A stretch of 64,000 nt of DNA from JAGOEY01 sp017997515 (GCA_026314275.1 CP111109.1:3286001-3350000), one strand, 5' to 3'. Counted from the first letter of the stretch, positions 16,025-25,329 are shown. Notes: generated from the sequence alone by a model not told the origin. Numbers and translations: made by a program.

Positions 16025-18184
16025 ATGTCTATTTTCAACAAAGTTACCAAGTCGTTCCAATGGGGTGACAAGACCGTCATCATGGAAACCGGCGAAATCG
16101 CCCGCCAGGCTGGCGGCGCAGTGCTGGTCAACATCGAAGACACCGTGATCCTCGCCACCGTGGTGGCCTCCAAGTCGGCCAAGCCCGGCCAGGACTTCTT
16201 CCCGCTGACCGTGGACTACATCGAGAAGACCTACGCCGCAGGCAAGATCCCCGGCAGCTTCTTCAAGCGTGAAGCCAAACCCAGCGAACACGAAACCCTG
16301 ACCAGCCGCCTGATCGACCGCCCGATCCGCCCGCTGTTCCCCGAGGGTTTCCTGAACGACGTGCATGTGGTCATCCACACGCTGTCGCTGAACCCTGAAG
16401 TGGATGCCGACATCGCCGCCATGATCGGTGTGTCCGCCGCGCTGTCGATCTCCGGTATCCCGTTCAACGGCCCCATCGGTGCTGCCCGCGTGGGTTACAT
16501 CAATGGCCAGTACGTGCTGAACCCCGGTCAGACGCTGCGCAAGGATTCGCAGATGGATCTGGTTGTCGCCGGTACCGAATCCGCCGTGCTGATGGTTGAG
16601 TCCGAAGCCCTGCAACTGAGCGAAGAAATCATGCTCGGTGGTGTGGTGTTTGGCCACGAACAGGCCGGCATTGCCATCAACGCCATCCACGAACTCGTGC
16701 GTGACGCTGGCAAGCCCGTCTGGGACTGGACTGCCCCTGCAGAAGACGAAGTTTTCGTCGCCAAGGTCAAGGACCTGGCCGAAGAAAAGCTGCGCGCTGT
16801 GTACCAGATCCGCAGCAAACAAGCCCGTACCCAGGCCCTGCGCGAAGCCAATGCCAGCGTGATGGCGGCCCTGAAAGACAGCGGCGAGCCGTTTGATTCG
16901 GGTAAGGTCAACGACCTGCTGTTTGCCATCGAATCGAAGATTGTGCGTGGCCAGATCCTGGCCGGTGAGCCCCGCATCGACGGCCGCGACACCCGCACCG
17001 TGCGCCCGATCGAAATCCGCAACTCCGTGCTGCCCCGCACCCACGGCTCGGCCCTGTTCACCCGCGGTGAAACCCAGGCGCTGGTGGTGACCACCCTCGG
17101 CACCGAACGTGATGCGCAGCGCATCGACGCACTCATGGGTGAGTACGAAGACCGCTTCATGCTGCACTACAACATGCCTCCGTTCGCCACCGGCGAAGTG
17201 GGCCGTATGGGTTCGACCAAGCGCCGCGAAATCGGCCACGGCCGTCTGGCCAAACGTGCGCTGGCTGCCGTGCTGCCATCGAAGGAAGACTTCCCCTACA
17301 CCATGCGTGTGGTGTCGGAAGTGACCGAATCGAACGGCTCCTCGTCTATGGCTTCGGTCTGCGGCGGCTGCCTGTCGCTGATGGACGCCGGTGTGCCGAT
17401 GAAGGCCCACGTGGCCGGTATCGCCATGGGTCTGATCAAGGAAGACAACCGTTTCGCCGTGTTGACCGACATCCTGGGTGACGAAGATCATTTGGGCGAC
17501 ATGGACTTCAAGGTGGCCGGTACCACCGCCGGTATCACCGCGCTGCAGATGGACATCAAGATCCAGGGCATCACCAAGGAAATCATGCAAGTCGCTTTGG
17601 CCCAGGCCAAGGAAGCGCGTATGCACATCCTGGGCGAAATGCAAAGCGCCATGGGTGAGGCCAAGGCCGAAGTGTCCAACTTCGCGCCACGCCTGTTCAC
17701 CATGAAGATCAACCCCGAGAAGATCCGCGACGTGATCGGCAAGGGCGGCTCGGTGATCCGTGCGCTGACCGAAGAGTTCGGCTGCCAGATCAACATTGAA
17801 GAAGATGGCGTCATCACCATCGCTTCTGCTGATCCAGAGAAGGCCGAACTGGCCAAGAAGCGCATCGAACAGATTACCGCTGAAGTCGAGATCGGCAAGA
17901 TCTACGAAGGCCCGGTCACCAAGATCCTGGACTTCGGTGCACTGATCAACCTGCTGCCCGGCAAGGACGGCCTGCTGCACATCAGCCAGATCGCCCACGA
18001 ACGTGTCGAGAAGGTGTCCGACTACCTGACCGAAGGCCAGATCGTGCGTGTCAAGGTCATGGAAACCGACGAAAAGGGCCGCGTCAAGCTGTCCTTGAAG
18101 GCCCTGACCGAGCGTCCTGCCTACGGCGAACAGCCCCAGCAGCAACGTTCGCAAGACGGTGGCCACGGCCAGCACAACGCCTGA
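16025..18184 (+). CDS. pnp: Polyribonucleotide nucleotidyltransferase (PNPase)
   Basis: A 719-residue protein of normal length. Two RNase PH-like domains (residues ~5-220 and ~305-545, with the catalytic-core segments FMLHYNMPPF and KRREIGHGRLAKRAL, SNGSSSMASVCGG) are separated by an all-alpha linker and followed by KH (INPEKIRDVIGKGGSVIRAL, ~560) and S1 (GKIYEGPVTKILDFGALINL, ~628) RNA-binding domains. It degrades RNA 3'-5' by phosphorolysis in the degradosome. ATG 16025 (MSIFNKV) with AGGAG 10 bp upstream is chosen over ATG 16004. A leader hairpin precedes it. Confidence 0.97.
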   Translation: MSIFNKVTKSFQWGDKTVIMETGEIARQAGGAVLVNIEDTVILATVVASKSAKPGQDFFPLTVDYIEKTYAAGKIPGSFFKREAKPSEHETLTSRLIDRPIRPLFPEGFLNDVHVVIHTLSLNPEVDADIAAMIGVSAALSISGIPFNGPIGAARVGYINGQYVLNPGQTLRKDSQMDLVVAGTESAVLMVESEALQLSEEIMLGGVVFGHEQAGIAINAIHELVRDAGKPVWDWTAPAEDEVFVAKVKDLAEEKLRAVYQIRSKQARTQALREANASVMAALKDSGEPFDSGKVNDLLFAIESKIVRGQILAGEPRIDGRDTRTVRPIEIRNSVLPRTHGSALFTRGETQALVVTTLGTERDAQRIDALMGEYEDRFMLHYNMPPFATGEVGRMGSTKRREIGHGRLAKRALAAVLPSKEDFPYTMRVVSEVTESNGSSSMASVCGGCLSLMDAGVPMKAHVAGIAMGLIKEDNRFAVLTDILGDEDHLGDMDFKVAGTTAGITALQMDIKIQGITKEIMQVALAQAKEARMHILGEMQSAMGEAKAEVSNFAPRLFTMKINPEKIRDVIGKGGSVIRALTEEFGCQINIEEDGVITIASADPEKAELAKKRIEQITAEVEIGKIYEGPVTKILDFGALINLLPGKDGLLHISQIAHERVEKVSDYLTEGQIVRVKVMETDEKGRVKLSLKALTERPAYGEQPQQQRSQDGGHGQHNA

Positions 18185-18188
18185 TCGT

Positions 18189-18240
18189 TTGCTATTTATT
18201 TTGTAGCTGCTTGCGCCCGTCCTGCGGGCGCTGCAGCATT
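18189..18240 (+). repeat. Dispersed repeat R1, copy 2 with GC-rich hairpin
   Basis: TTTGCTATTTATTTTGTAGC, then TGCTTGCGCCCG-TCCTG-CGGGCGC, aligns with the R1 copies near 13130 and 50810. The GCGCCCG/CGGGCGC arms form a 7-bp hairpin directly after pnp, without a T-run. It occupies most of the 86-bp gap before the quinone oxidoreductase gene and may weakly terminate or stabilise the pnp 3' end. Confidence 0.6.
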
Positions 18241-18270
18241 AAAACATCTTAAATTACAGTCAACATCGTC

Positions 18271-19257
18271 ATGCGTGCTGTTGAAATTACAAGTTACGGC
18301 CTGCCCGACGTTCTGCGTCTGGGTGAGCGGCCCGTGCCTGTGCCGGGTGCCGGTGAGCTGCTGATCCGCGTTGCGGCCAGTGGTGTCAACCGGCCCGACG
18401 TGTTGCAGCGCACCGGCCACTACCCCGTGCCGCCCGGTGCTTCGGATATTCCGGGCCTGGAAGTGGCTGGTGTGGTGGAGGGCGGTGACGCCGCTGCCAT
18501 GAAACAGGCTGGTATCAAGGTGGGCGACCGCGTCTGTGCGCTCGTGGCCGGTGGTGGTTATGCCGAGCTGTGTGTTGCGCCGGTGGCGCAGTGCCTGCCT
18601 GTGCCCCACGGCTTGTCCGATGCCGAGGCTGCCTCTTTGCCTGAGACATTCTTCACCGTCTGGAGCAACGTGTTCGACCGCGGCCGCCTGCAAAAGGGCG
18701 AGACGTTGTTGGTGCAGGGTGGCACCAGTGGTATTGGTGTCACAGCCATCCAGCTGGGCAAAGCCATGGGCGCCACGGTGATCGTCACGGCGGGCAGCGA
18801 TGAAAAATGCGCGGCTTGCCTGGCGCTGGGTGCCGACCATGCGGTCAACTACAACACCGAAGACTTCGTGGAGGCGGTCAAACGCATCACCGACGGTGCC
18901 GGTGTGGACGTCATCCTCGACATGGTGGCGGGTGACTATGTGGCGCGTGAACTGGCTTGCCTGGCCGAAGATGGCCGGCTGGTCATCATTGCGGTGCAGG
19001 GCGGTGTGAAGAGTGAGATCAACGCTGGCCAGGTGCTGCGCCGCCGCCTGACGGTGACCGGCTCCACACTGCGCCCCCGCCCCGTGGCATTCAAGGCGGC
19101 CATTGCGCAGTCCTTGCTGCAGCGCGTCTGGCCCCTGCTGGAAAAAGGCACGGTCAAACCTGTCATCCACAGTTCGTTCCCTGCAGCCGATGCGGCTGCC
19201 GCACACACGCTGATGGAAGCGGGGCGGCATGTGGGCAAGATTGTCCTGACATGGTGA
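18271..19257 (+). CDS. NAD(P)H quinone oxidoreductase, PIG3/Qor-type MDR protein
   Basis: A 328-residue zinc-less medium-chain dehydrogenase. The GroES-like N-domain (SGVNRPDVLQRTGHYPVPPGA, ~44-64, typical of the PIG3 group) is followed by a Rossmann domain with VQGGTSGIGVTAIQLGKAMGA (~148-168). The Cys and His zinc ligands of alcohol dehydrogenases are absent. The family reduces quinones or unsaturated carbonyls with NADPH. Only 4 bp separates it from tpiA, so the two are cotranscribed; this pnp-qor-tpiA-secG order is common in Burkholderiales. Confidence 0.88.
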   Translation: MRAVEITSYGLPDVLRLGERPVPVPGAGELLIRVAASGVNRPDVLQRTGHYPVPPGASDIPGLEVAGVVEGGDAAAMKQAGIKVGDRVCALVAGGGYAELCVAPVAQCLPVPHGLSDAEAASLPETFFTVWSNVFDRGRLQKGETLLVQGGTSGIGVTAIQLGKAMGATVIVTAGSDEKCAACLALGADHAVNYNTEDFVEAVKRITDGAGVDVILDMVAGDYVARELACLAEDGRLVIIAVQGGVKSEINAGQVLRRRLTVTGSTLRPRPVAFKAAIAQSLLQRVWPLLEKGTVKPVIHSSFPAADAAAAHTLMEAGRHVGKIVLTW

Positions 19258-19261
19258 AGTC

Positions 19262-20005
19262 ATGAAAAAGAAACTGATTGCTGGTAACTGGAAGATGAAC
19301 GGCAGCCTGGCCGCCAACGAAGCCTTGCTGCGTGCGCTGCTTGATGGTGTGGGTTCGCCCGGTTGCGAGGTCGCCGTGGCCGTGCCCGCGCCGTACCTGG
19401 CGCAGGTGCAGGCTTTGCTGGGTGTATCGCCTGTCCATCTGGCGGCGCAGGATGTGTCGGCCTATGAGGCAGGTGCCTATACCGGTGAAGTGTCGGCAGC
19501 CATGCTGCGCGACTTTGGTGTGCGCTACACGCTGGTGGGCCATTCGGAGCGCCGCCAATACCACGGTGAAACCGATACCCTGGTAGCCACCAAAGCGCAC
19601 CGTGCACTGGCGGCGGGTATCACGCCCATCGTGTGTGTGGGTGAAACGCTGGCAGAACGTGAAGCAGGGCAGACCGAAGCCGTTGTGCGCCGCCAGCTCG
19701 CTGCGGTGATCCACCTCAATGGCCACTGCATCACCGAAATCGTGGTGGCGTATGAGCCTGTATGGGCCATCGGCACCGGCAAAACGGCCACAGCCGAACA
19801 AGCGCAGCAGGTGCATGCGGCATTACGTGCCCAGTTGCAAGCTGCCACGGACAAAGCGGGCCAGATCAAGCTGTTGTACGGCGGCAGCATGAATGCAGCC
19901 AACGCCGCCAGTTTGCTGGCCCAGCCGGATATTGATGGAGGCCTGATCGGTGGTGCATCGCTCAAGGCCCCGGACTTTTTGCAAATTGTGGCTGCAGCGC
20001 AGTAA
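19262..20005 (+). CDS. tpiA: Triosephosphate isomerase
   Basis: A 247-residue (beta/alpha)8 enzyme interconverting dihydroxyacetone phosphate and glyceraldehyde 3-phosphate. The substrate-binding GNWKMNG (residues 7-13), catalytic His in VGHSERR (~95), catalytic Glu and flexible loop in VAYEPVWAIGTGKTA (~163-178) and phosphate-binding LYGGSMNAAN, GGLIGGASL are all present. It is of normal length. It follows the quinone oxidoreductase by 4 bp and precedes secG by 38 bp. Confidence 0.97.
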   Translation: MKKKLIAGNWKMNGSLAANEALLRALLDGVGSPGCEVAVAVPAPYLAQVQALLGVSPVHLAAQDVSAYEAGAYTGEVSAAMLRDFGVRYTLVGHSERRQYHGETDTLVATKAHRALAAGITPIVCVGETLAEREAGQTEAVVRRQLAAVIHLNGHCITEIVVAYEPVWAIGTGKTATAEQAQQVHAALRAQLQAATDKAGQIKLLYGGSMNAANAASLLAQPDIDGGLIGGASLKAPDFLQIVAAAQ

Positions 20006-20043
20006 GTGCGTGCGCAGTCAGCTATCAAATTAGGAGTAATTGA

Positions 20044-20466
20044 ATGAACCTCGTCATCAACGCCATTCTCGCGGTCCAGATGTTGGCCGCCTTGGTCATG
20101 ATTGGTCTGATCCTGATCCAGCACGGCAAGGGTGCGGACATGGGTGCAGCTTTTGGCAGTGGCGGCTCCGGCAGCCTGTTTGGTGCCAGCGGCAGTGCCA
20201 ACTTCATGTCACGCGCCACAGCGGTGCTTGCAGCCGTGTTTTTTGCATGTACGCTGGCCTTGGCTTACTTTGGCAATGCCCGTCCCGCCAGTTCGGGCAG
20301 TGTGTTGGACCAACCTACCGCCGCCGTTCCGGCGCCTGCTGGCAGCGGCCCTGCAACACAGATTCCCGGCACCACGGGTGCGCCTGCCGCAGCGGTCAGT
20401 GTTCCTGTGCCAGCGGCTGCACCAGCCGTGCCTGCGACAGGTGCAGGACAAATTCCGACGAAGTAA
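20044..20466 (+). CDS. secG: Preprotein translocase subunit SecG
   Basis: A 140-residue inner-membrane protein with two membrane segments (residues ~3-22 and ~56-75) and the family signature LIQHGKGADMGAAFGSGGSGSLFG (shown here only in part: QHGKGADMGAAFG) with VFGASGS-like continuation. It assists SecYE in protein export. The C-terminal ~60 residues are Ala/Pro/Val-rich and low-complexity, longer than the E. coli protein, as is usual in betaproteobacteria. AGGAG lies 7 bp before the ATG. Confidence 0.93.
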   Translation: MNLVINAILAVQMLAALVMIGLILIQHGKGADMGAAFGSGGSGSLFGASGSANFMSRATAVLAAVFFACTLALAYFGNARPASSGSVLDQPTAAVPAPAGSGPATQIPGTTGAPAAAVSVPVPAAAPAVPATGAGQIPTK

Positions 20467-20489
20467 ACAGTCGGGAAAATCTCTCCAAC

Positions 20490-20506
20490 CCCTCGAAGAT
20501 CGAGGG
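20490..20506 (+). terminator. Short hairpin after secG
   Basis: CCCTCGA-AGA-TCGAGGG is a perfect 7-bp stem with a 3-base loop, 23 bp after the secG stop and about 80 bp before the tRNA. No T-run follows (GGGTAATCC), so it may act as a mRNA 3' stabiliser or factor-dependent terminator. Confidence 0.4.
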
Positions 20507-20583
20507 TAATCCAGAGTAGAATGCTGATTGTCTGGAAAGCCAAAACGCCTCGGCGTCCTCATGCCATTCAGACGATAAAAACC

Positions 20584-20668
20584 GCGGTCGTGGTGAAATT
20601 GGTAGACACGCTATCTTGAGGGGGTAGTGGCGAAAGCTGTGCGAGTTCGAGTCTCGCCGACCGCACCA
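20584..20668 (+). tRNA. tRNA-Leu (anticodon GAG)
   Basis: An 85-base gene including encoded CCA. The acceptor arms GCGGTCG (20584-20590) and CGACCGC (20658-20664) pair perfectly, with discriminator A and CCA at 20665-20668. The anticodon stem CTATC/GGTAG encloses the loop TTGAGGG, giving anticodon GAG (reads CUC/CUU). The long variable arm and T-arm GTTCGAGTC fit the class II tRNA-Leu type. It sits between secG and nuoA, a common arrangement in Burkholderiales. Confidence 0.96.
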
Positions 20669-20739
20669 AACAAAAAACCCGCCCCTGCAGGCATGGAAGT
20701 TGCAGAGGGCTGGGTCCCAGCGGTGAGCAAATCCTCAAG

Positions 20740-21099
20740 ATGAACCTCGATCAGTACCTCCCAGTCCTTTTGTTCATCTTGGTTGGCGTGGGTGTTGGCG
20801 TAGCGCCGCAGGTGCTGGGCTACATACTCGGTCCCAATCGGCCTGATGAGGCCAAAAATTCCCCTTATGAGTGCGGCTTCGAGGCGTTTGAAGATGCCCG
20901 CATGCAGTTTGATGTGCGCTACTACTTGGTGGCCATCCTCTTCATTTTGTTTGACCTGGAAATCGCTTTCCTGTTTCCCTGGGCGGTTGCGTTCAAGGAG
21001 ATTGGTGTTGTGGGTTTTTGGGCGGGTGTGATTTTTCTGGGCATTCTGGTCGTGGGTTTTATCTACGAGTGGAAAAAGGGTGCCCTTGACTGGGAATAA
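20740..21099 (+). CDS. nuoA: NADH-quinone oxidoreductase subunit A
   Basis: A 119-residue membrane subunit of complex I with three hydrophobic segments (about 6-26, 65-85, 90-110). It has the conserved loop NSPYECGFE (~40) with the Cys near the quinone channel, then MQFDVRYYLVAILFILFDLE. It is the first gene of the 14-gene nuo operon and begins 72 bp after the tRNA. Confidence 0.97.
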   Translation: MNLDQYLPVLLFILVGVGVGVAPQVLGYILGPNRPDEAKNSPYECGFEAFEDARMQFDVRYYLVAILFILFDLEIAFLFPWAVAFKEIGVVGFWAGVIFLGILVVGFIYEWKKGALDWE

Positions 21100-21125
21100 A
21101 CGCATGTCGGCACGAGGGCAGAGCC

Positions 21126-21608
21126 ATGGCTATTGAAGGCGTTTTAAAAGAGGGTTTCATCACCACGTCGTACGACTCGGTGGTGAATTGGGCCAAGACG
21201 GGCTCGCTGTGGCCCATGACTTTTGGTCTGGCTTGCTGCGCGGTCGAGATGATGCATGCCGCTGCTGCGCGTTATGACATCGGTCGTTTTGGTGCCGAGG
21301 TGTTCCGCGCCAGTCCGCGCCAGTCCGATCTGATGATTGTGGCCGGCACGCTGTGCAACAAGATGGCGCCTGCGTTGCGCAAGGTGTATGACCAGATGGC
21401 CGAGCCCCGTTGGGTGTTGTCCATGGGTTCGTGTGCCAATGGTGGCGGGTATTACCACTACAGTTATTCCGTGGTGCGTGGCTGTGACCGTATCGTGCCG
21501 GTGGATGTCTATGTGCCGGGCTGTCCGCCCACGGCCGAGGCCTTGATCTACGGCATCATCCAGCTGCAGCAGAAGGTGCGTCGCACCAACACCATTGCAC
21601 GTGTCTAA
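21126..21608 (+). CDS. nuoB: NADH-quinone oxidoreductase subunit B
   Basis: A 160-residue hydrophilic subunit at the base of the peripheral arm that carries the [4Fe-4S] cluster N2. The four ligands are visible: the adjacent pair C37 and C38 (LACCAVEMM), C103 (MGSCANGG) and C133 (PGCPPTAE). Cluster N2 passes electrons to ubiquinone at the NuoB/NuoD interface. It is of normal length and follows nuoA by 26 bp. Confidence 0.98.
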   Translation: MAIEGVLKEGFITTSYDSVVNWAKTGSLWPMTFGLACCAVEMMHAAAARYDIGRFGAEVFRASPRQSDLMIVAGTLCNKMAPALRKVYDQMAEPRWVLSMGSCANGGGYYHYSYSVVRGCDRIVPVDVYVPGCPPTAEALIYGIIQLQQKVRRTNTIARV

Positions 21609-21618
21609 GCGGGAATCC

Positions 21619-22227
21619 ATGACATCTGTTGCCATTCATCCTGACGTCCTCAAGGACACCATTGCCGTTGTGCTGGGTGACAAGGTTAAAAGCCTCACCG
21701 TGGCGCTGGGCGAAGTGACGCTGGTGGTTTTCGCTGGTGATTACCTTGCGTCCATGCAGCTGCTGCGCGACGCCCCGGGCTGCAAGTTCGAGCAGCTCAT
21801 CGACATTTGTGGTGTGGACTATTCTGCGTACCGTGACACGGTGTGGGATGGCCTGCGTTACGGCGTGGTGTCACATCTGTTGTCCGTGAGCCTGAACCAG
21901 CGTGTGCGCGTCAAGGTTTTCTGCCCGGAAGATGATTTTCCGGTGGTGCCTTCCGTGACGGCTCTGTGGAGTTCCGCCAACTGGTTCGAGCGTGAAGCGT
22001 TCGACCTGTATGGCATCGTGTTCGAAGGTCATGATGACCTGCGCCGCATCCTGACCGATTACGGTTTTATCGGACACCCGTTCCGCAAGGATTTCCCGCT
22101 GTCGGGCCATGTGGAAATGCGCTACGACGACGTACTCAAACGTGTGGTCTACCAGCCGGTATCGATCGAGCCCCGTGAAGTTACGCCCCGCATCATCCGC
22201 GAAGACAACTATGGCGGTTTGCACTGA
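21619..22227 (+). CDS. nuoC: NADH-quinone oxidoreductase subunit C
   Basis: A 202-residue peripheral-arm subunit of the 30-kDa family, with the signature ERExxDLYGIxFxGHxDLRRI seen as EREAFDLYGIVFEGHDDL and then GHPFRKDFPL. It is separate from nuoD, unlike the fused NuoCD of E. coli. ATG 21619 (MTSVAIHP) is chosen. The stop TGA shares its last base with the nuoD ATG. Confidence 0.96.
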   Translation: MTSVAIHPDVLKDTIAVVLGDKVKSLTVALGEVTLVVFAGDYLASMQLLRDAPGCKFEQLIDICGVDYSAYRDTVWDGLRYGVVSHLLSVSLNQRVRVKVFCPEDDFPVVPSVTALWSSANWFEREAFDLYGIVFEGHDDLRRILTDYGFIGHPFRKDFPLSGHVEMRYDDVLKRVVYQPVSIEPREVTPRIIREDNYGGLH

Positions 22228-23480
22228 TGGCTGAAATCAAGAATTACACCCTCAACTTCGGTCCCCAGCACCCTGCGGCCCACGGCGTGTTGCGCCTGGT
22301 GCTGGAGCTGGACGGCGAAGTGGTCCAGCGTGCCGACCCGCACATCGGCCTGTTGCACCGTGCCACTGAAAAGCTGGCCGAGCACAAGACCTACATCCAG
22401 TCGCTGCCCTACATGGACCGTCTCGACTATGTGTCGATGATGTGTAACGAGCACGCGTACTGCCTTGCTATCGAGAAGTTGCTGGGTCTGGAAGTCCCCA
22501 TCCGCGCGCAGTACATCCGTGTGCTGTTTTCCGAAATCACGCGTCTGCTGAACCACCTGATGTGGCTGGGTTCCCACGGCAATGACTGCGGCAGCTCAAC
22601 CATCCTGATTTACGCGTTCCGTGAGCGTGAAGACCTGTTCGACATGTACGAGGCCGTGTCCGGTGCACGTATGCATGCGGCCTATTTCCGTCCAGGTGGC
22701 GTGTACCGTGATCTGCCGGACGAAATGCCGCAGTACAAGGTGAGCAAGATCAAGAACGCCAAGGCTTTGGCGCGTATGAACGAGAACCGCCAAGGTTCGC
22801 TGCTCGACTTTATCGACGATTTCTCCCAGCGCTTTGTGAAGCACATGGAGGAGTACCACACCCTGCTCACCGACAACCGCATCTGGAAGCAGCGCACGGT
22901 GGGTATTGGTGTGATGCAGCCAGAACGGGCATTGAACCTGGGTTTGACGGGGCCGATGCTGCGTGGCTCGGGTATCGCCTGGGATCTGCGCAAGACGCAG
23001 CCTTACGATGTGTACGACCGCATGGATTTCGACATCCCTGTGGGTAAGACCGGTGACTGTTACGACCGTTATCTGGTGCGCATGGAGGAAATGGCCCAGT
23101 CCAACCGCATCATCAAGCAGTGTGTGGACTGGCTGCGTGTGAACCCCGGCCCGGTCATCACCGACAACCACAAGGTTGCCGCGCCCGAGCGTGAGGCTAT
23201 GAAGGCCAACATGGAAGAGCTGATCCACCATTTCAAGCTCTTCACCGAAGGTTTCCACGTGCCCGAAGGTGAGGCGTATGCCGCCGTCGAGCACCCGAAG
23301 GGTGAGTTTGGTATCTACCTTGTGAGTGACGGTGCCAACAAACCTTACCGTCTGAAGATCCGTGCACCGGGTTTTGCGCATCTTGCCGCCATGGACGAAA
23401 TGGTCCGTGGCCACATGATCGCCGACGCCGTTGCCGTGATTGGCACCATGGATATTGTGTTTGGAGAGATTGACCGATGA
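22227..23480 (+). CDS. nuoD: NADH-quinone oxidoreductase subunit D
   Basis: A 417-residue 49-kDa-type subunit. The N-terminal FGPQHPAAHGVLRL contains the His that lines the quinone pocket, followed by DPHIGLLHRATEKL and PYMDRLDYVSMM; the C-terminal MDIVFGEIDR is exact for the family. With NuoB it forms the ubiquinone site. Translation is coupled to nuoC (shared base) and to nuoE (ATGA overlap). Confidence 0.98.
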   Translation: MAEIKNYTLNFGPQHPAAHGVLRLVLELDGEVVQRADPHIGLLHRATEKLAEHKTYIQSLPYMDRLDYVSMMCNEHAYCLAIEKLLGLEVPIRAQYIRVLFSEITRLLNHLMWLGSHGNDCGSSTILIYAFREREDLFDMYEAVSGARMHAAYFRPGGVYRDLPDEMPQYKVSKIKNAKALARMNENRQGSLLDFIDDFSQRFVKHMEEYHTLLTDNRIWKQRTVGIGVMQPERALNLGLTGPMLRGSGIAWDLRKTQPYDVYDRMDFDIPVGKTGDCYDRYLVRMEEMAQSNRIIKQCVDWLRVNPGPVITDNHKVAAPEREAMKANMEELIHHFKLFTEGFHVPEGEAYAAVEHPKGEFGIYLVSDGANKPYRLKIRAPGFAHLAAMDEMVRGHMIADAVAVIGTMDIVFGEIDR

Positions 23481-23986
23481 TCTCTGAAGCTACCCGCGCG
23501 CGCTTCGCCAAAGAAGTCGCCAAGTACCCGGCCGAGCAGGCCCAGTCTGCTGTGATGGCCTGTCTGGCCATCGTCCAGCAGGAACAGGGTTTTGTCAGTG
23601 CTGAGAGTGAGGCCGTGATTGCCGAGGTGCTGGGCATGCCCCAGATCGCCGTGCACGAAGTCACCACCTTCTACAACATGTACAACCAGCAGCCGGTGGG
23701 CCGTTTTAAGCTCAACGTGTGCACCAACCTGCCATGCCTGCTGCGCGATGGCCAGAATGCCTTGCACCATCTGGAGCAAAAGCTCGGTGTCACGATGGGT
23801 GAAACCACTGCCGATGGCATGTTCACCTTGCAGCAAAGCGAATGCCTTGGTGCATGTGCCGATTCGCCAGTGATGCTGGTGAACGACCGCACCATGTGCA
23901 GCTTCATGAGCAACGACAAACTCGACCAGCTCATTGATGGCCTGCGCGCCTCCGAGTCTGCTGCACCTGCAAAGGGAGGTGTTTGA
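23477..23986 (+). CDS. nuoE: NADH-quinone oxidoreductase subunit E
   Basis: A 169-residue thioredoxin-fold subunit that binds the [2Fe-2S] cluster N1a. Ligand Cys occur in VCTNLPCLL and in QSECLGACADSP. Together with NuoF and NuoG it makes the NADH-oxidising module. Its start overlaps the nuoD stop (ATGA) and its stop shares a base with the nuoF ATG; AGGGAGG near its 3' end serves nuoF. Confidence 0.96.
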   Translation: MISEATRARFAKEVAKYPAEQAQSAVMACLAIVQQEQGFVSAESEAVIAEVLGMPQIAVHEVTTFYNMYNQQPVGRFKLNVCTNLPCLLRDGQNALHHLEQKLGVTMGETTADGMFTLQQSECLGACADSPVMLVNDRTMCSFMSNDKLDQLIDGLRASESAAPAKGGV

Positions 23987-25329
23987 TGAACACATCACAA
24001 GTGCTGGCGCAGTTCCAGGCCACGGGTGTCCAGACCTGCTTCCATGACCGCCACATTGGCGCGCAGATTTATGCGGGCCTGGACGGCACCAACTGGCGTA
24101 TTGCAGATTACGAAGCGCGTGGTGGTTACCAGGCGCTGCGCAAGATCCTGGGTGAGGGCTTGACCCAGGACCAGGTGATTGCCACCGTCAAGGAATCCGG
24201 CCTGCGTGGCCGGGGTGGCGCAGGTTTTCCGACGGGTCTGAAGTGGAGCTTCATGCCCCGCCAGTTCCCAGGGCAAAAGTACCTGGTGTGTAACTCCGAT
24301 GAAGGTGAGCCCGGTACCTGCAAGGACCGTGACATCCTGGAATTCAATCCCCATATCGTCATCGAAGGCATGATCATTGCCGCGTTTGCGATGGGTATTT
24401 CGGTGGGCTACAACTACATCCACGGCGAGATTTTCCACGCGTATGACCGTTTCGAGGAAGCGTTGGAAGAGGCCCGTGCTGCAGGTTATCTGGGCAACAA
24501 CATCCTCGGCAGCACGTTCAGCTTCCAGCTGCATGCAGCCCATGGTTTTGGTGCCTACATCTGTGGTGAAGAAACCGCCTTGCTGGAGTCACTCGAAGGC
24601 AAGAAGGGCCAGCCCCGTTTTAAGCCTCCGTTTCCTGCCAGTTTTGGCCTGTACGGCAAACCCACCACGATCAACAACACCGAAACTTTCGCAGCGGTGC
24701 CCTGGATCATCCGTAACGGTGGCCAGGCCTACCTCGAATGTGGCAAGCCCAACAACGGCGGCACCAAGATCTATTCGGTCAGTGGTGACGTTGAGTTGCC
24801 GGGCAACTACGAAGTGCCTATGGGGACTCCGTTTGCCAAGCTGCTGGAGCTGGCCGGTGGTGTGCGCAAGGGCCGCAAGCTCAAGGCGGTGATTCCTGGT
24901 GGTTCGTCCTCGCCCGTGCTGCCTGCCGCGGTGATGATGGAATGCACCATGGACTACGACTCGATTGCCAAGGCCGGCTCCATGCTGGGCTCGGGTGCGG
25001 TCATCGTTATGGATGACTCCCGCAACATGGTCGAATGCCTGTTGCGCCTGTCTTACTTTTACTCCCACGAGTCCTGCGGCCAGTGCACACCGTGCCGTGA
25101 GGGTACGGGCTGGATGTGGCGTGTGATCGACCGTATCCAGCACGGCCATGGCCGCGCGGGTGACCTCGACCTGCTGAACTCCGTCGCCGACAACATCCAG
25201 GGCCGTACCATTTGTGCGCTGGGTGACGCAGCGGCCATGCCGGTGCGGGCCATGCTGAAGCATTTCCGGCCTGAATTCGAGGCCTTGATCCAGCGTGCCA
25301 ACCAGCCCCAGGCTGCAGTGCAGGCCTGA
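23986..25329 (+). CDS. nuoF: NADH-quinone oxidoreductase subunit F
   Basis: A 447-residue flavoprotein that binds NADH, FMN and the [4Fe-4S] cluster N3. The NADH site is GLRGRGGAGFPTG (about 69-81), the FMN site is CNSDEGEPGTCKDRD and GYNYIHGE, and the cluster ligands are in ESCGQCTPCREG near 350 with a last Cys in ICALGDAA. ATG 23986 is chosen over the preceding in-frame TTG; a strong AGGGAGG lies about 8 bp upstream. Confidence 0.97.
   Translation: MNTSQVLAQFQATGVQTCFHDRHIGAQIYAGLDGTNWRIADYEARGGYQALRKILGEGLTQDQVIATVKESGLRGRGGAGFPTGLKWSFMPRQFPGQKYLVCNSDEGEPGTCKDRDILEFNPHIVIEGMIIAAFAMGISVGYNYIHGEIFHAYDRFEEALEEARAAGYLGNNILGSTFSFQLHAAHGFGAYICGEETALLESLEGKKGQPRFKPPFPASFGLYGKPTTINNTETFAAVPWIIRNGGQAYLECGKPNNGGTKIYSVSGDVELPGNYEVPMGTPFAKLLELAGGVRKGRKLKAVIPGGSSSPVLPAAVMMECTMDYDSIAKAGSMLGSGAVIVMDDSRNMVECLLRLSYFYSHESCGQCTPCREGTGWMWRVIDRIQHGHGRAGDLDLLNSVADNIQGRTICALGDAAAMPVRAMLKHFRPEFEALIQRANQPQAAVQA

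Noticed and set aside
15962..18175. 737-codon frame antisense to pnp
   Set aside because: It is a mirror of the highly codon-biased pnp gene, rich in His, Asp and Gly, with no recognisable domain; the sense frame is an unmistakable PNPase.
20584..20668. tRNA-Leu as an integration site of a mobile element
   Set aside because: No integrase is near, and the neighbours are core genes (secG, nuoA) with no duplicated tRNA 3' end seen nearby.
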